A stretch of DNA of 64,000 nucleotides, taken from Burkholderia sp. Lineage in GTDB: Bacteria > Pseudomonadota > Gammaproteobacteria > Burkholderiales > Burkholderiaceae. The stretch spans positions 101,760 through 165,759 of the forward strand of contig JAIRVP010000065.1 of assembly GCA_031253835.1 (NCBI GenBank), written 5' to 3'. The notes beneath the pieces were generated by a model. That model saw only the letters and a program-made list of their open reading frames with translations, ran no database searches and was not told the origin of the DNA. The translations under genes were made by a program, and so were the position numbers. Shown here piece by piece: positions 1 to 8,676 of this stretch; the stretch's first letter is position 1, and every line of letters starts with the position of its first letter.

Positions 1-938
1 TCGCGTTCGCGCGCGAATTCGTGCGCCGCGGCTATGCGGTGATCGCGCCGAACCGCCAGGGCTTCGCCGGTTCCGGCGGCACGTACCAGCAGGAAGGCTG
101 CAACGTCGGCAAGAACGGCCTCGCGCAGGCCGCCGACGTCGACGCGACGGTGCGCTACATGTCGCACCAGTCGTATGTCGACGCGTCGCGCATCGTCGTC
201 GCCGGCACGTCGCACGGCGGCCTCGCATCGGTCGCGTACGGCACCGAAGCCGCACCGGGCGTGCGCGGCATCATCAACTTCTCGGGCGGCCTGCGCCAGG
301 ACCTGTGCGACGGCTGGCAGCGCAACCTCGTCGATGCGTTCGACCAGTACGGCGCACACACGGCCGTCCGCTCGCTGTGGCTGTACGGCGACAACGATTC
401 GGTCTGGACGCCGGCGCTCGTCGCACAGATGCACGACGCGTACGTATCGCACGGCACGCAGGCGCAGTTCATCGATTTCGGCCGCTACAAGGACGACGCG
501 CACCGGCTGATCGTCGATCGCGACGGCGTGCCCGTGTGGTGGCCGGCCGTCAACGCGTTCCTCGGGCAACTGAACCTGCCGACCTCGGTGCGCTATGCGG
601 TCGCGAACCCGCATGAGCCGAAGGCCACCGGCTATGCGTCGATCGATGCGGTCAACGCGGTGCCGTATGTCGACGAAGCCGGCCGCGAAGGCTATCGCCG
701 CTTCCTGAACCAGCATCCGAGCCGCGCGTTCGCTGTGTCGTCGGAAGGCGCCTGGTCGTGGGCAGAGGGCGGCGACGACCCGATGGCGCTCGCACTCGAC
801 AACTGCGCGAAACAAGGCGCGGGCGCGTGCCGGCTGTACGCGGTCAACGACCGCGTCGTGTGGAACACGACGCAGACGGCCGACAACGGCGACGCCGACA
901 CGCGCGACACCGATACGCACGCACTGGCTTCGCGCTGA
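1..938 (+). CDS. Alpha/beta hydrolase, dienelactone hydrolase-like (5' truncated by window edge)
   Basis: The frame is open from the first bases, so the true start lies upstream of the window. The visible part has the alpha/beta-hydrolase nucleophile elbow GTSHGG (serine codon near 210). A later LYGDND stretch is a candidate for the acid residue and DDAHRL for the catalytic histidine, so the triad order Ser-Asp-His is intact. The family includes dienelactone hydrolases and prolyl-oligopeptidase-like peptidases, and the substrate cannot be told from the sequence. A stretch after the histidine (about 100 residues) has no motif I recognise. A GC hairpin follows the stop directly. The family call is firm; the reaction is not. 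Confidence 0.75.
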   Translation, partial: AFAREFVRRGYAVIAPNRQGFAGSGGTYQQEGCNVGKNGLAQAADVDATVRYMSHQSYVDASRIVVAGTSHGGLASVAYGTEAAPGVRGIINFSGGLRQDLCDGWQRNLVDAFDQYGAHTAVRSLWLYGDNDSVWTPALVAQMHDAYVSHGTQAQFIDFGRYKDDAHRLIVDRDGVPVWWPAVNAFLGQLNLPTSVRYAVANPHEPKATGYASIDAVNAVPYVDEAGREGYRRFLNQHPSRAFAVSSEGAWSWAEGGDDPMALALDNCAKQGAGACRLYAVNDRVVWNTTQTADNGDADTRDTDTHALASR

Positions 939-940
939 CG

Positions 941-968
941 CGCGGCGGGCCGTCCGCCGCGCCCTTTC
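941..968 (+). terminator. Weak hairpin terminator after the hydrolase
   Basis: Arms CGCGGCGG (941-948) and CCGCCGCG (954-961) pair perfectly around a 5-base loop and are followed by CCCTTT. The T-run is short, so termination may be partial. Confidence 0.4.
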
Positions 969-1408
969 CGCCTGATCCGGTTCCTCCTCCCGCTTTTCTT
1001 CTGCTCGCGGCTGCGCCATGGGCCGCCTCGCCGGCCGTTCCGGCCGCCCGTTTTCGCCCCTGATTCCGTAGACGATTCGACCGCTGCGTTGCAGGCGTGA
1101 CATCACCCCTCGCCATCGCGCCCGCCTTCGAGCCCCGTTTTTCCCCGGTCATGCCGGCACGCGGCCCGCGATTTTTTTCTGTCAGGGGGGCTCACTCGAA
1201 CGTCGTCATCTACGGCCATTTCCCCGCATCCGCCGCGTTCCGTTCCGAGCCCCCACGAACTGCGCCGAACTCCCTCCCGGCAAGGCTTTGCGGGGTTTGT
1301 AACCGCTAGTGCAACGTCCGGCGGAACACGCTAATCTCAGCGCGTTTCGTGTCCCGCCGCGCGGCATCCGTTCGATGCCGCGCGGTCGTTTTACCCCCCG
1401 GAGTCGCC
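969..1408. other. Intergenic region upstream of the biotin operon
   Basis: About 440 bases without a credible gene; short open frames here lack RBS and family features. It should contain the bio promoter. A TTTGTAACC at 1296-1304 resembles one half of a BirA operator, but the second half is not visible at the expected distance. The leader just before bioA carries GGAG at 1400-1403. Confidence 0.5.
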
Positions 1409-2755
1409 TTGAGTACGCCAGCCACCGACGACTGGGTCGCGCGCAGCCTGCGCGCGGTCTGGCATCCCTGCACCCAGATGAAGCATCACGAGCGCCTGCC
1501 GCTCGTCCCCGTCGCGCGCGGCGCGGGCGTGTGGCTGGTCGACCGTGACGGCCGCCGCTACTTCGACGCGATCAGCTCGTGGTGGGTCAACCTGTTCGGC
1601 CATGCGAACCCGGACATCAACGCGGCGCTGAAGGACCAGCTCGACACGCTCGAGCACGCGATGCTCGCCGGCTGCACGCACGAGCCCGCGATCGAGCTCG
1701 CCGAGCGGCTGCACGCGCTCACCGCGCGCAACCTCGGCCATGCGTTCTTCGCGTCGGACGGCGCGTCGGCCGTCGAGATCGCGCTGAAGATGAGCTTCCA
1801 CGCGTGGCGCAACCGCGGCCGCGCGAACAAGCAGGAATTCGTCTGCGTCGCGAACAGCTATCACGGCGAGACGATCGGCGCGCTCGGCGTGACCGACGTC
1901 GCGCTGTTCAAGGACGCATACGACCCGCTGATCCGTCATGCGCACGTCGTCGCGTCGCCCGATGCACGCGGCGCGCTGCCGGGCGAGACGGCGGCCGACG
2001 TCGCGGGCCGCGCGCTCGCGGACGTGCGGCGCCTGTTCGCCGAACGCGGCGACCGGATCGCCGCGCTGATCGTCGAGCCGCTCGTGCAGTGCGCGGCCGG
2101 CATGGCGATGCACGATCCGTCGTACGTGCGCGGGCTGCGCGCGCTGTGCGACGAATTCGGCGTGCACCTGATCGCCGACGAGATCGCGGTCGGCTGCGGC
2201 CGCACGGGCACCTTCTTCGCGTGCGAGCAGGCCGGCGTCTGGCCCGATTTCATGTGCCTGTCGAAAGGCATCAGCGGCGGCTACCTGCCGCTGTCGCTCG
2301 TGCTCACGCGCGACGACGTGTACGCGGCGTTCTACGACGACGACACGACGCGCGGCTTCCTGCACTCGCACTCGTACACCGGCAACCCGCTCGCATGCCG
2401 CGCGGCGGTCGCGACGCTCGACCTGTTCGCGCGCGACGACGTGCTCGCGGCCAACGCGCGCAAATCGGCGACGCTGCGCGCCGCGCTCGCCCCGCTCGAC
2501 GCGCACCGCCAAGTGCGCCACCTGCGCGAATGCGGCACGCTGTTCGCATTCGACGTCGCGCTCGACGGCGACGCGGCGCGCGGCTTCTCGCGACGCTTCT
2601 TCGAACGCGCGCTGGAGCGCGAACTGCTGCTGCGCCCGATCGGCACGACCGTGTACCTGATGCCGCCGTACGTGATGAGCGACGACGACATCGCATGGCT
2701 CGCGCAGCGCACGCGCGACACGCTCGATGCGACGCTTGCGGAGGTCGCGCAATGA
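1409..2755 (+). CDS. bioA: Adenosylmethionine-8-amino-7-oxononanoate aminotransferase (DAPA synthase)
   Basis: PLP enzyme that converts KAPA to DAPA with S-adenosylmethionine as amino donor, the second of four late biotin steps. It is a class III aminotransferase of 448 residues, the usual length. It has the SSWWVN active-site segment near residue 58, IADEIAVG with the PLP-binding Asp near 257, and CLSKGISGG with the Schiff-base Lys near 286. I chose the TTG at 1409 because GGAG at 1400-1403 sits five bases ahead and the family homology begins there; an ATG-type start 60 bases upstream (1349) would add unrelated residues. The stop overlaps the bioF start (ATGA), which indicates translational coupling in a bioA-F-D-B operon. 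Confidence 0.95.
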   Translation: MSTPATDDWVARSLRAVWHPCTQMKHHERLPLVPVARGAGVWLVDRDGRRYFDAISSWWVNLFGHANPDINAALKDQLDTLEHAMLAGCTHEPAIELAERLHALTARNLGHAFFASDGASAVEIALKMSFHAWRNRGRANKQEFVCVANSYHGETIGALGVTDVALFKDAYDPLIRHAHVVASPDARGALPGETAADVAGRALADVRRLFAERGDRIAALIVEPLVQCAAGMAMHDPSYVRGLRALCDEFGVHLIADEIAVGCGRTGTFFACEQAGVWPDFMCLSKGISGGYLPLSLVLTRDDVYAAFYDDDTTRGFLHSHSYTGNPLACRAAVATLDLFARDDVLAANARKSATLRAALAPLDAHRQVRHLRECGTLFAFDVALDGDAARGFSRRFFERALERELLLRPIGTTVYLMPPYVMSDDDIAWLAQRTRDTLDATLAEVAQ

Positions 2756-3942
2756 CCGTGCCGCTGCTCGACACCCTGCAACGCGGCCTCGCCGATCTCG
2801 ACGCGCAAGGGCTGCGCCGCGTGCGCCGCATCGCCGACACCGCATGCGACGCGCGCATGACCGTGAACGGCCGCGAGATCGTCGGCTTCGCGAGCAACGA
2901 CTACCTCGGCCTCGCCGCGCATCCGGCGCTCGTCGCCGCATTCGCAGAAGGCGCGCAGCGCTACGGCTCCGGCAGCGGCGGCTCGCACCTGCTCGGCGGC
3001 CATTCGCGCGCGCACGCGACCCTCGAAGACGAACTCGCGGGCTTCGCGGGCGGCTTCTCCGACGCACCGCGCGCGCTGTACTTCAGCACCGGCTACATGG
3101 CGAACCTCGCCGCGATGACGGCGCTCGCCGGCAAGGGCGCGACGATCTTCTCCGACGCGCTGAACCACGCATCGCTGATCGACGGCATGCGGCTGTCGCG
3201 CGCGAACGTGCAGGTCTATCCGCACGCGGATACGGCCGCGCTCGCCGCACTGCTCGACGCATCCGATGCGGAAACGAAACTGATCGTCAGCGACACCGTG
3301 TTCAGCATGGATGGCGATGTCGCGCCGCTCGCCGAACTCGTCGCGCTGGCCGAGCGCCACGGCGCGTGGCTCGTCGTCGACGATGCGCACGGCTTCGGCG
3401 TGCTCGGCCCGCAGGGCCGCGGCGCGCTCGCGGCCGCCGCGCTGCGTTCGCCGCATCTCGTGTACGTCGGCACGCTCGGCAAGGCCGCCGGCGTCGCGGG
3501 CGCGTTCGTGATCGCGCACGAAACCGTGATCGAATGGCTGATCCAGCGCGCACGCAGCTACATCTTCACGACGGCCGCGCCGCCGGCCGTCGCGCATGCG
3601 GTATCGGCGAGCCTGAAGGTCATCGCCGGCGATGAAGGCGACGCGCGCCGCGCGCATCTCGCCGCGCTGATCGAACGCACGCGTGCGCTGCTGCGCACCA
3701 CGCGCTGGCAGCCGGTCGACTCGCACACGGCCGTGCAGCCGCTCGTGATCGGCAGCAACGACGCGACGCTCACGGCAATGCGCGCGCTCGACGCGCACGG
3801 CCTGTGGGTGCCTGCGATCCGGCCGCCGACGGTGCCCGCCGGCACGTCGCGGCTGCGCGTGTCGCTGTCGGCCGCGCATTCGTTCGACGATCTCGCGCGG
3901 CTCGAAGCCGCATTGATCGAAGCCAGCGAGGCAACGGCATGA
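2752..3942 (+). CDS. bioF: 8-amino-7-oxononanoate synthase (KAPA synthase)
   Basis: PLP enzyme joining pimeloyl-ACP (or CoA) and L-alanine to give KAPA, the first committed step of biotin ring assembly. It has 396 residues and alpha-oxoamine synthase hallmarks: FASNDYLGL near residue 45, GSGGSHLLGGH near 80, VDDAHGFGVLG near 208, and VGTLGKAAG with the PLP lysine at residue 244. The start ATG at 2752 overlaps the bioA stop as ATGA, and its own stop overlaps the bioD start the same way, so the four genes are tightly coupled. The reading frame is open far upstream through bioA, but that extension is only a GC-driven shadow. Confidence 0.96.
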   Translation: MTVPLLDTLQRGLADLDAQGLRRVRRIADTACDARMTVNGREIVGFASNDYLGLAAHPALVAAFAEGAQRYGSGSGGSHLLGGHSRAHATLEDELAGFAGGFSDAPRALYFSTGYMANLAAMTALAGKGATIFSDALNHASLIDGMRLSRANVQVYPHADTAALAALLDASDAETKLIVSDTVFSMDGDVAPLAELVALAERHGAWLVVDDAHGFGVLGPQGRGALAAAALRSPHLVYVGTLGKAAGVAGAFVIAHETVIEWLIQRARSYIFTTAAPPAVAHAVSASLKVIAGDEGDARRAHLAALIERTRALLRTTRWQPVDSHTAVQPLVIGSNDATLTAMRALDAHGLWVPAIRPPTVPAGTSRLRVSLSAAHSFDDLARLEAALIEASEATA

Positions 3943-4661
3943 ACACTGCCCCGCTCTCCGTTTTCGTCACCGGCACCGACACCGAAATCGGCAAGACCTT
4001 CGTGTCGGCCGCGATGCTGCACGGCTTTGCGCGGCACGGCCTGCGTGCTGCCGCGCTGAAGCCCGTCGCGGCCGGCGCGTACGAACGCGACGGCGTCTGG
4101 CGCAACGAGGATGCCGACCAGCTCGATGCCGCCGCGAACGTCGTGCTGCCGCCCGGGCTGCGCACGCCGTTCCTGCTGAAGGCGCCGGCCGCGCCGCATA
4201 TCGTCGCCGCGCGGGAAGGCGTGACGCTCGACATCGACACGATCGTCGCGAGCCATCGCGAAGCGCTGACGCGCGCGGATATCGTCGTCGTCGAAGGCGC
4301 CGGCGGCTTCCGCGTGCCGATGAACGACACGCAGGACATGGCCGATCTCGCCGTCGCGCTCGGCGTGCCGGTCGTGCTCGTGGTCGGCGTGCGGCTCGGC
4401 TGCATCAACCACGCGCTGCTCACCGCCGACGCGATTGCCGCACGCGGCCTCAAGCTCGCTGGCTGGGTTGCGAACCACGTCGACCCGGCCATGTCGTTCC
4501 CCGACGAGAACATTGCAACGATGCGCGACTGGCTCGCGCGCGAGCACGGCGCACCGCTGCTCGGCCGCATTCCGCACATGAGTCCGGCCGCCCCCGAATC
4601 CGCAGCGGCGATGCTCGACATCGCCGCGCTCGTCGAGACGCTGCGCACCGCGCAGCATTGA
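3939..4661 (+). CDS. bioD: Dethiobiotin synthetase
   Basis: ATP-dependent carboxylase that closes the ureido ring of DAPA with CO2 to give dethiobiotin. It has 240 residues, with the P-loop GTDTEIGKT at 12-20 and the family segments LKPVAAGAY and VVEGAGGFRVP that follow it in BioD proteins. The ATG at 3939 overlaps the bioF stop by the ATGA arrangement. Third gene of the biotin operon. The call rests on the P-loop variant typical of BioD together with the operon context. Confidence 0.95.
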   Translation: MNTAPLSVFVTGTDTEIGKTFVSAAMLHGFARHGLRAAALKPVAAGAYERDGVWRNEDADQLDAAANVVLPPGLRTPFLLKAPAAPHIVAAREGVTLDIDTIVASHREALTRADIVVVEGAGGFRVPMNDTQDMADLAVALGVPVVLVVGVRLGCINHALLTADAIAARGLKLAGWVANHVDPAMSFPDENIATMRDWLAREHGAPLLGRIPHMSPAAPESAAAMLDIAALVETLRTAQH

Positions 4662-4702
4662 CCCAACCGATCCCCCAATCCCGCCCAGGACAGGAAACCG
4701 AA

Positions 4703-5722
4703 ATGACCCAAGCCCAGACCGCCGCCGTGCAACCCGACGCGATTCCCGTGGCGGCACCGGCCCCGCAGCGCTGGCGCGTCGCCGACGTCGTCGCGCTGTT
4801 CGCACTGCCGTTCAACGACCTGCTCTTCCGCGCGCAGCAGGTGCATCGCGAGCATTTCGACGCGAACGCGGTGCAGCTGTCGACGCTGCTGTCGATCAAG
4901 ACGGGCGGCTGCGAGGAAGATTGCGGCTACTGCTCGCAGTCGTCGCATCACGACACGGGCCTGAAGGCCGAGAAGCTGATGGACGTCGACACGGTGCTCG
5001 ACGCCGCGCGCGCGGCGAAGGCGAACGGCGCGAGCCGCTTCTGCATGGGCGCCGCGTGGCGCAACCCGAAGGAGCGCCACATGCCGGCGCTGACCGAGAT
5101 GGTGCGCGGCGTGAAGGAACTCGGCCTCGAGACCTGCATGACGCTCGGCATGCTCGAGGACGACCAGGCGCAGGAACTCGCGAACGCGGGCCTCGACTAC
5201 TACAACCACAACCTCGACACGTCGCCGGAGTTCTACGGCCAGGTGATCTCGACGCGCACGTACCAGGACCGCCTCGACACGCTCGACCGCGTGCGCGACG
5301 CGGGCATCAACGTGTGCTGCGGCGGCATCATCGGGATGGGCGAATCGCGCCGCGAGCGCGCGGGCCTGATCTCGCAGCTCGCGAACCTGAACCCGTATCC
5401 GGATTCGGTGCCGATCAACAACCTCGTCGCGATCGAAGGCACGCCGCTCGAAGGCACCGCGCCGCTCGACCCGTTCGAGTTCGTGCGCACGATCGCCGTG
5501 GCGCGCATCACGATGCCGAAGGCCGTCGTGCGTCTGTCGGCCGGCCGCGAGCAGCTCGACGACGGGCTGCAGGCGATGTGCTTCCTCGCGGGCGCGAACT
5601 CGATGTTCTATGGCGACCAGCTGCTGACGACCAGCAACCCGCAATCGCAGAAGGACCGCGCGCTGTTCGAGCGCCTCGGCATCCGCGCGAGCGACGCGGA
5701 CGCGATGTCGGCCAGCGCGTAA
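4703..5722 (+). CDS. bioB: Biotin synthase (radical SAM)
   Basis: Inserts sulfur into dethiobiotin using a radical-SAM [4Fe-4S] cluster and a sacrificial iron-sulfur cluster. It has 339 residues from the ATG at 4703. The cluster motif CEEDCGYC gives Cys70, Cys74 and Cys77; NHNLDTSPEFY, CCGGIIGMGE and the C-terminal TSNPQSQKDRALFERLG follow in the BioB order. I prefer 4703 over an in-frame TTG at 4658 because CAGGAAA lies ahead of it and the TTG would overlap the bioD stop without an RBS. There is a 41-base gap to bioD, wider than the other bio junctions. A strong hairpin terminates the operon. Confidence 0.97.
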   Translation: MTQAQTAAVQPDAIPVAAPAPQRWRVADVVALFALPFNDLLFRAQQVHREHFDANAVQLSTLLSIKTGGCEEDCGYCSQSSHHDTGLKAEKLMDVDTVLDAARAAKANGASRFCMGAAWRNPKERHMPALTEMVRGVKELGLETCMTLGMLEDDQAQELANAGLDYYNHNLDTSPEFYGQVISTRTYQDRLDTLDRVRDAGINVCCGGIIGMGESRRERAGLISQLANLNPYPDSVPINNLVAIEGTPLEGTAPLDPFEFVRTIAVARITMPKAVVRLSAGREQLDDGLQAMCFLAGANSMFYGDQLLTTSNPQSQKDRALFERLGIRASDADAMSASA

Positions 5723-5756
5723 GCGGCATCAGCCGGCGGGCCGGGCCCGCCAACGG

Positions 5757-5785
5757 AAAAGCCGGGGCATGCCCCGGCTTTTTTT
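5757..5785 (+). terminator. Rho-independent terminator of the bio operon (bidirectional)
   Basis: Palindrome GCCGGGGCATGCCCCGGC at 5761-5778, preceded by AAAA and followed by seven T, so it can stop transcripts from both sides. It separates bioB (+) from the convergent SUFU gene (-), whose stop codon begins at the end of the T-run. Confidence 0.9.
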
Positions 5786-6873
5786 CACCCGATCGTCTGC
5801 ACCGGGTTGCCCTTCGCGTCGCGGATCACCGTCTTCTCGACCCGCCAGCGCACGCCGTCGAGCCCGTCGATCGCATACTCGCCGGCGCGCGGCTTCAGCG
5901 TACGCGCCAGCGCCTGCACCGTCGCATCGGTCAGGCGCAGCGTCAGCGTGCCGTCTTCGTCGGTCACGGCGTTCGCGCCGCCGTGCACGAACCGCACCGC
6001 GCCGTCGTGACCGACCAGGCGGAACGGGCGGTCGAACGGCAGCCGCAACGGCAGCAACGCGACGAGCTCCTCGACCTGCCGCGCGCCGACGGTGATCTCG
6101 ATCACGGGCGCGCGCAGCAGCCGCTTGCGTGTTTCCCATCCGAGCACGTCGGTGAACAGGTAGCCGCTCGCCGAGCCGTCGCGCTGCGTGCCGGCGTCGA
6201 CCTGCTCGCGCACGTCCGCGCGTTCGAGCAGCGACGCGCGGCCGAGATCGGTCACCCAGAGCGGCATGTGCGGCAGAAACGCGTCGAGCAGCGCGCGCGT
6301 GCGCCAGCGCTTCGCGGCGCGCTCCTCGTCGAGCGTCAGCCCGACGACCTGCAGGAACGCGAGGCGGCCATGCGGCGTGTCGATCGCCGGCAGTTCCGGA
6401 TCGAACGCGAACCCCATCGAACACAGCGCCGTGCCGGTATCGAGCGCGATCGGGCCGTTGGCCGTCATCCAGTGGCCGTCGTCGAACGCGTTGCCGCTCT
6501 GGAACACGTAGCGCGCGAGATTCTGCAGGAAGCTGAACACCCAGCGCGGCGGCTCCTCGTCGCCGGCCGCGCACGCGACGCGCATCGTCAGCTCGAACCC
6601 GAAGCCGCTGACGGCCGGATCGTCGGACTCCTTCGCATACAGCTCGCTCAGCCCGTACGTGACGAAATGCCAGTGCGGTACGGGCTCCGCGCGCTTCCAT
6701 ACGCTGATCCCGTCGAGCGGATCGGGGCCGCCGAGCCGCCACTTGACCAGCGTGCCGTAGTGCTTCGGCTCCTGGCCCGGATAGAGGCGCGCGAGCGCGC
6801 CGTCGATCGCGTCCCAGCCGGGCGCGGCGTCATCGTCCGCGCCGCCCTGCTCGTCGTGTGTTGCGTCGGTCAT
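5785..6873 (-). CDS. Suppressor-of-fused (SUFU) domain protein
   Basis: 362 residues. The N-terminal two thirds match the SUFU domain as I know it: PHWHFVTYGLSELY near 67-80, GFGFELTMRV, and PRWVFSFLQNLARYVFQSG near 108-126 in that order. Eukaryotic SUFU represses Gli factors in Hedgehog signalling; bacterial homologues have no settled role and often sit in immunity or toxin contexts. Here the neighbours (biotin operon, CutC) give no clue, and no toxin domain is adjacent. The C-terminal 100 residues (after LLRAPVIEITVGARQ) look like a separate beta-rich tail. No signal peptide or membrane segment is visible. The family is recognised; the function is unknown. Confidence 0.85.
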   Translation of the reverse strand: MTDATHDEQGGADDDAAPGWDAIDGALARLYPGQEPKHYGTLVKWRLGGPDPLDGISVWKRAEPVPHWHFVTYGLSELYAKESDDPAVSGFGFELTMRVACAAGDEEPPRWVFSFLQNLARYVFQSGNAFDDGHWMTANGPIALDTGTALCSMGFAFDPELPAIDTPHGRLAFLQVVGLTLDEERAAKRWRTRALLDAFLPHMPLWVTDLGRASLLERADVREQVDAGTQRDGSASGYLFTDVLGWETRKRLLRAPVIEITVGARQVEELVALLPLRLPFDRPFRLVGHDGAVRFVHGGANAVTDEDGTLTLRLTDATVQALARTLKPRAGEYAIDGLDGVRWRVEKTVIRDAKGNPVQTIG

Positions 6874-6945
6874 GGGGCCCTCTCTCGCGATTCATGCTCG
6901 GGTACGTGGTATCGGCGCGTGTGGCGGCCACGTCCGCCGTGGACG

Positions 6946-7671
6946 TCACACGTGTGCCGCCGCGCCGTCGAGCGCCGCACGCACACGCTCGACGCGTTGC
7001 TCGTCGACAGGCGCCAGCACCTCGCCGCGCGGCCGCACGCCCGAGCCGAAATGCACCGCGCGCACGCCCGTCGCAAGGACGAAATCGCCGACCGCGTCGA
7101 TCGTCAGCCCCGAGCCGGCCAGCACCGTGCAGGTCGAACCGGCCGCCTGCCGCACCAGCCGCGTGATCGTCGCGGCCGCGTCGAGTACCGACGGATGGCC
7201 GCCCGACGTCAGCACGGACGTGACGGCCGGCACGCGCAGCAGCGCGTCGAACGCGGCGTTCAGATCGCGCGCGACGTCGAATGCACGGTGGAACGTGAGC
7301 GCACGGCCGTCCGCGGCGGCCGCGATGCGGGCCAGCGCGCCGAGATCGACGTCGCCGTGCGCGTCGAGCGCGCCGAACACGACACCGTTCGCGCCGGCCG
7401 CGACGGCTGCGCGCACGTCGCGCTCGATCACGCGCAGGTCGTCGGCGTCATAGACGAACGACCGGCTGTGCGGGCGCACGATCACGTTGACGGGAATCGG
7501 CACGGCGGCCACGACGGCCTCGATCAGGCCGACGCTCGGCGTCAGCCCGCCTTCGGTGATCGCCGTCACGAGCTCGAGGCGGTCGGCGCCCGCACGGGCG
7601 GCGGCCTTCGCGTCGCCGACGGTCGTGGCGATCACTTCGAGGAGGACGGAAGAAGCGGCGTTTCGGTTCAT
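6946..7671 (-). CDS. cutC: CutC family protein (copper homeostasis)
   Basis: 241 residues, TIM-barrel family named for copper tolerance in E. coli, though the molecular role is not established. Motifs: RLELVTAITEGGLTPS near 32-47, VIVRPHSRSFVYD near 64-76, GVVFGALDAHGDVD, LTFHRAFDV, LTSGGHPS and AVHFGSGVR. These follow the CutC order without gaps. It lies downstream of two small membrane genes and upstream of the SUFU gene on the same strand, with about 70 bases to the latter. A cytoplasmic location is expected. Confidence 0.92.
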   Translation of the reverse strand: MNRNAASSVLLEVIATTVGDAKAAARAGADRLELVTAITEGGLTPSVGLIEAVVAAVPIPVNVIVRPHSRSFVYDADDLRVIERDVRAAVAAGANGVVFGALDAHGDVDLGALARIAAAADGRALTFHRAFDVARDLNAAFDALLRVPAVTSVLTSGGHPSVLDAAATITRLVRQAAGSTCTVLAGSGLTIDAVGDFVLATGVRAVHFGSGVRPRGEVLAPVDEQRVERVRAALDGAAAHV

Positions 7672-7754
7672 GGGCGGCCCGCGAATCGTCAGGACAATTC
7701 GCGCATCCTAGCCGAGCCGCGTGACGGACGCCAGCGTGCCGGCGGCCGCGCGCG

Positions 7755-8159
7755 TCAGCCGCGCCGCACGAGCCAGATGCCGGCCAGTGCCGACAACGCC
7801 GTCACCATGGCGCCGGGTGCGAACCGGAACATCCGTGCGTCGACGTGCGCGCCCTGCTGCTGCATCACGTCGACGATCCCCGGCGCCAGCAGCAGCGTCG
7901 CCCAGCCGATCGCCGCGAGCGCGGTAAGCGCGGTCGCGACGAGCAGTGCGATGCCCGCCCCGCGCGCGCGGGGCCGGAACGCACCGGCGAACGCGCCCAC
8001 GGCCAGCAGCGCGGCCGACAACGCGAACAGCCCGGCGGCGAATACGGCCATCACGCCCGCATGGCCGATCCGCATGAACGCGACCATCTGCGCGGTGATC
8101 ACGCACATGCCCGCGATCGCGAACAGCACGATCGCCAGCGCATTGCGCACGACGCTCAT
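7755..8159 (-). CDS. Small four-helix membrane protein, function unknown
   Basis: 134 residues with four predicted hydrophobic helices at about 7-28, 35-60, 68-94 and 104-131. There is no recognised enzymatic motif. The ATG at 8157-8159 overlaps the stop of the upstream gene as ATGA, so the two are co-translated and probably form a pair in the inner membrane. I do not recognise the family. Confidence 0.7.
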   Translation of the reverse strand: MSVVRNALAIVLFAIAGMCVITAQMVAFMRIGHAGVMAVFAAGLFALSAALLAVGAFAGAFRPRARGAGIALLVATALTALAAIGWATLLLAPGIVDVMQQQGAHVDARMFRFAPGAMVTALSALAGIWLVRRG

Positions 8160-8542
8160 GCGGGCGTCTGGCGGAAATACGCGGTCGCGGGGCGCCGGAA
8201 CAGCAGGTAGACGAACAGCGCGAACAGCAGGACGCCCGGAATCAGCACCGCGAGCATCGACGCCGGCATGTTGACCAGCGAGAACGCGATGCCGATCGCG
8301 AAGGTCACGATGTATGCCTTGCGCGACCATTCGCGGCCTTTCAGGATCGCGATGCCGATCACGACGTTCGCGACTTCGATGATCATGCTGATGCCGAACG
8401 TCGCCCAGACGGGCAGCAGGTAGTGCGACATCAGCGCCTGGGTGGTCGGCATGCCGATCGAGAACGGCGTATAGATGCACGTGATCGCGTTGGTCACGAT
8501 GATGACCCACGCGAGGATGGTCAGCGAAATCGGTCTTTTCAT
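8156..8542 (-). CDS. Small four-helix membrane protein, function unknown
   Basis: 128 residues, beginning MKRPISLTIL. Four hydrophobic segments lie at about 5-24, 42-67, 76-92 and 96-115. The second ends in LKGREWSRKAY, a charged loop seen in small conserved membrane proteins with two helical hairpins. It is the first gene of a two-gene unit with the 134-residue protein. It shares composition but no obvious alignment with that partner. Function not recognised. Confidence 0.7.
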   Translation of the reverse strand: MKRPISLTILAWVIIVTNAITCIYTPFSIGMPTTQALMSHYLLPVWATFGISMIIEVANVVIGIAILKGREWSRKAYIVTFAIGIAFSLVNMPASMLAVLIPGVLLFALFVYLLFRRPATAYFRQTPA

Positions 8543-8676
8543 TGTGTTGTCCTTTTGTTCGCCGCCATGGTGGCCCCCGGGACGGCGCGATCGCGCCATT
8601 GTCGGGGAAGCATGCGGCGAACGCAACGGCGCCCCGCGCCGCCGCGCCCCGATCGCCGCAGGCGACCCGCGCTGCG

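Noticed and set aside
1296..1304. BirA operator in front of bioA
   Set aside because: Only the left half TTTGTAACC is visible; no GGTTACAA partner at the expected spacing.
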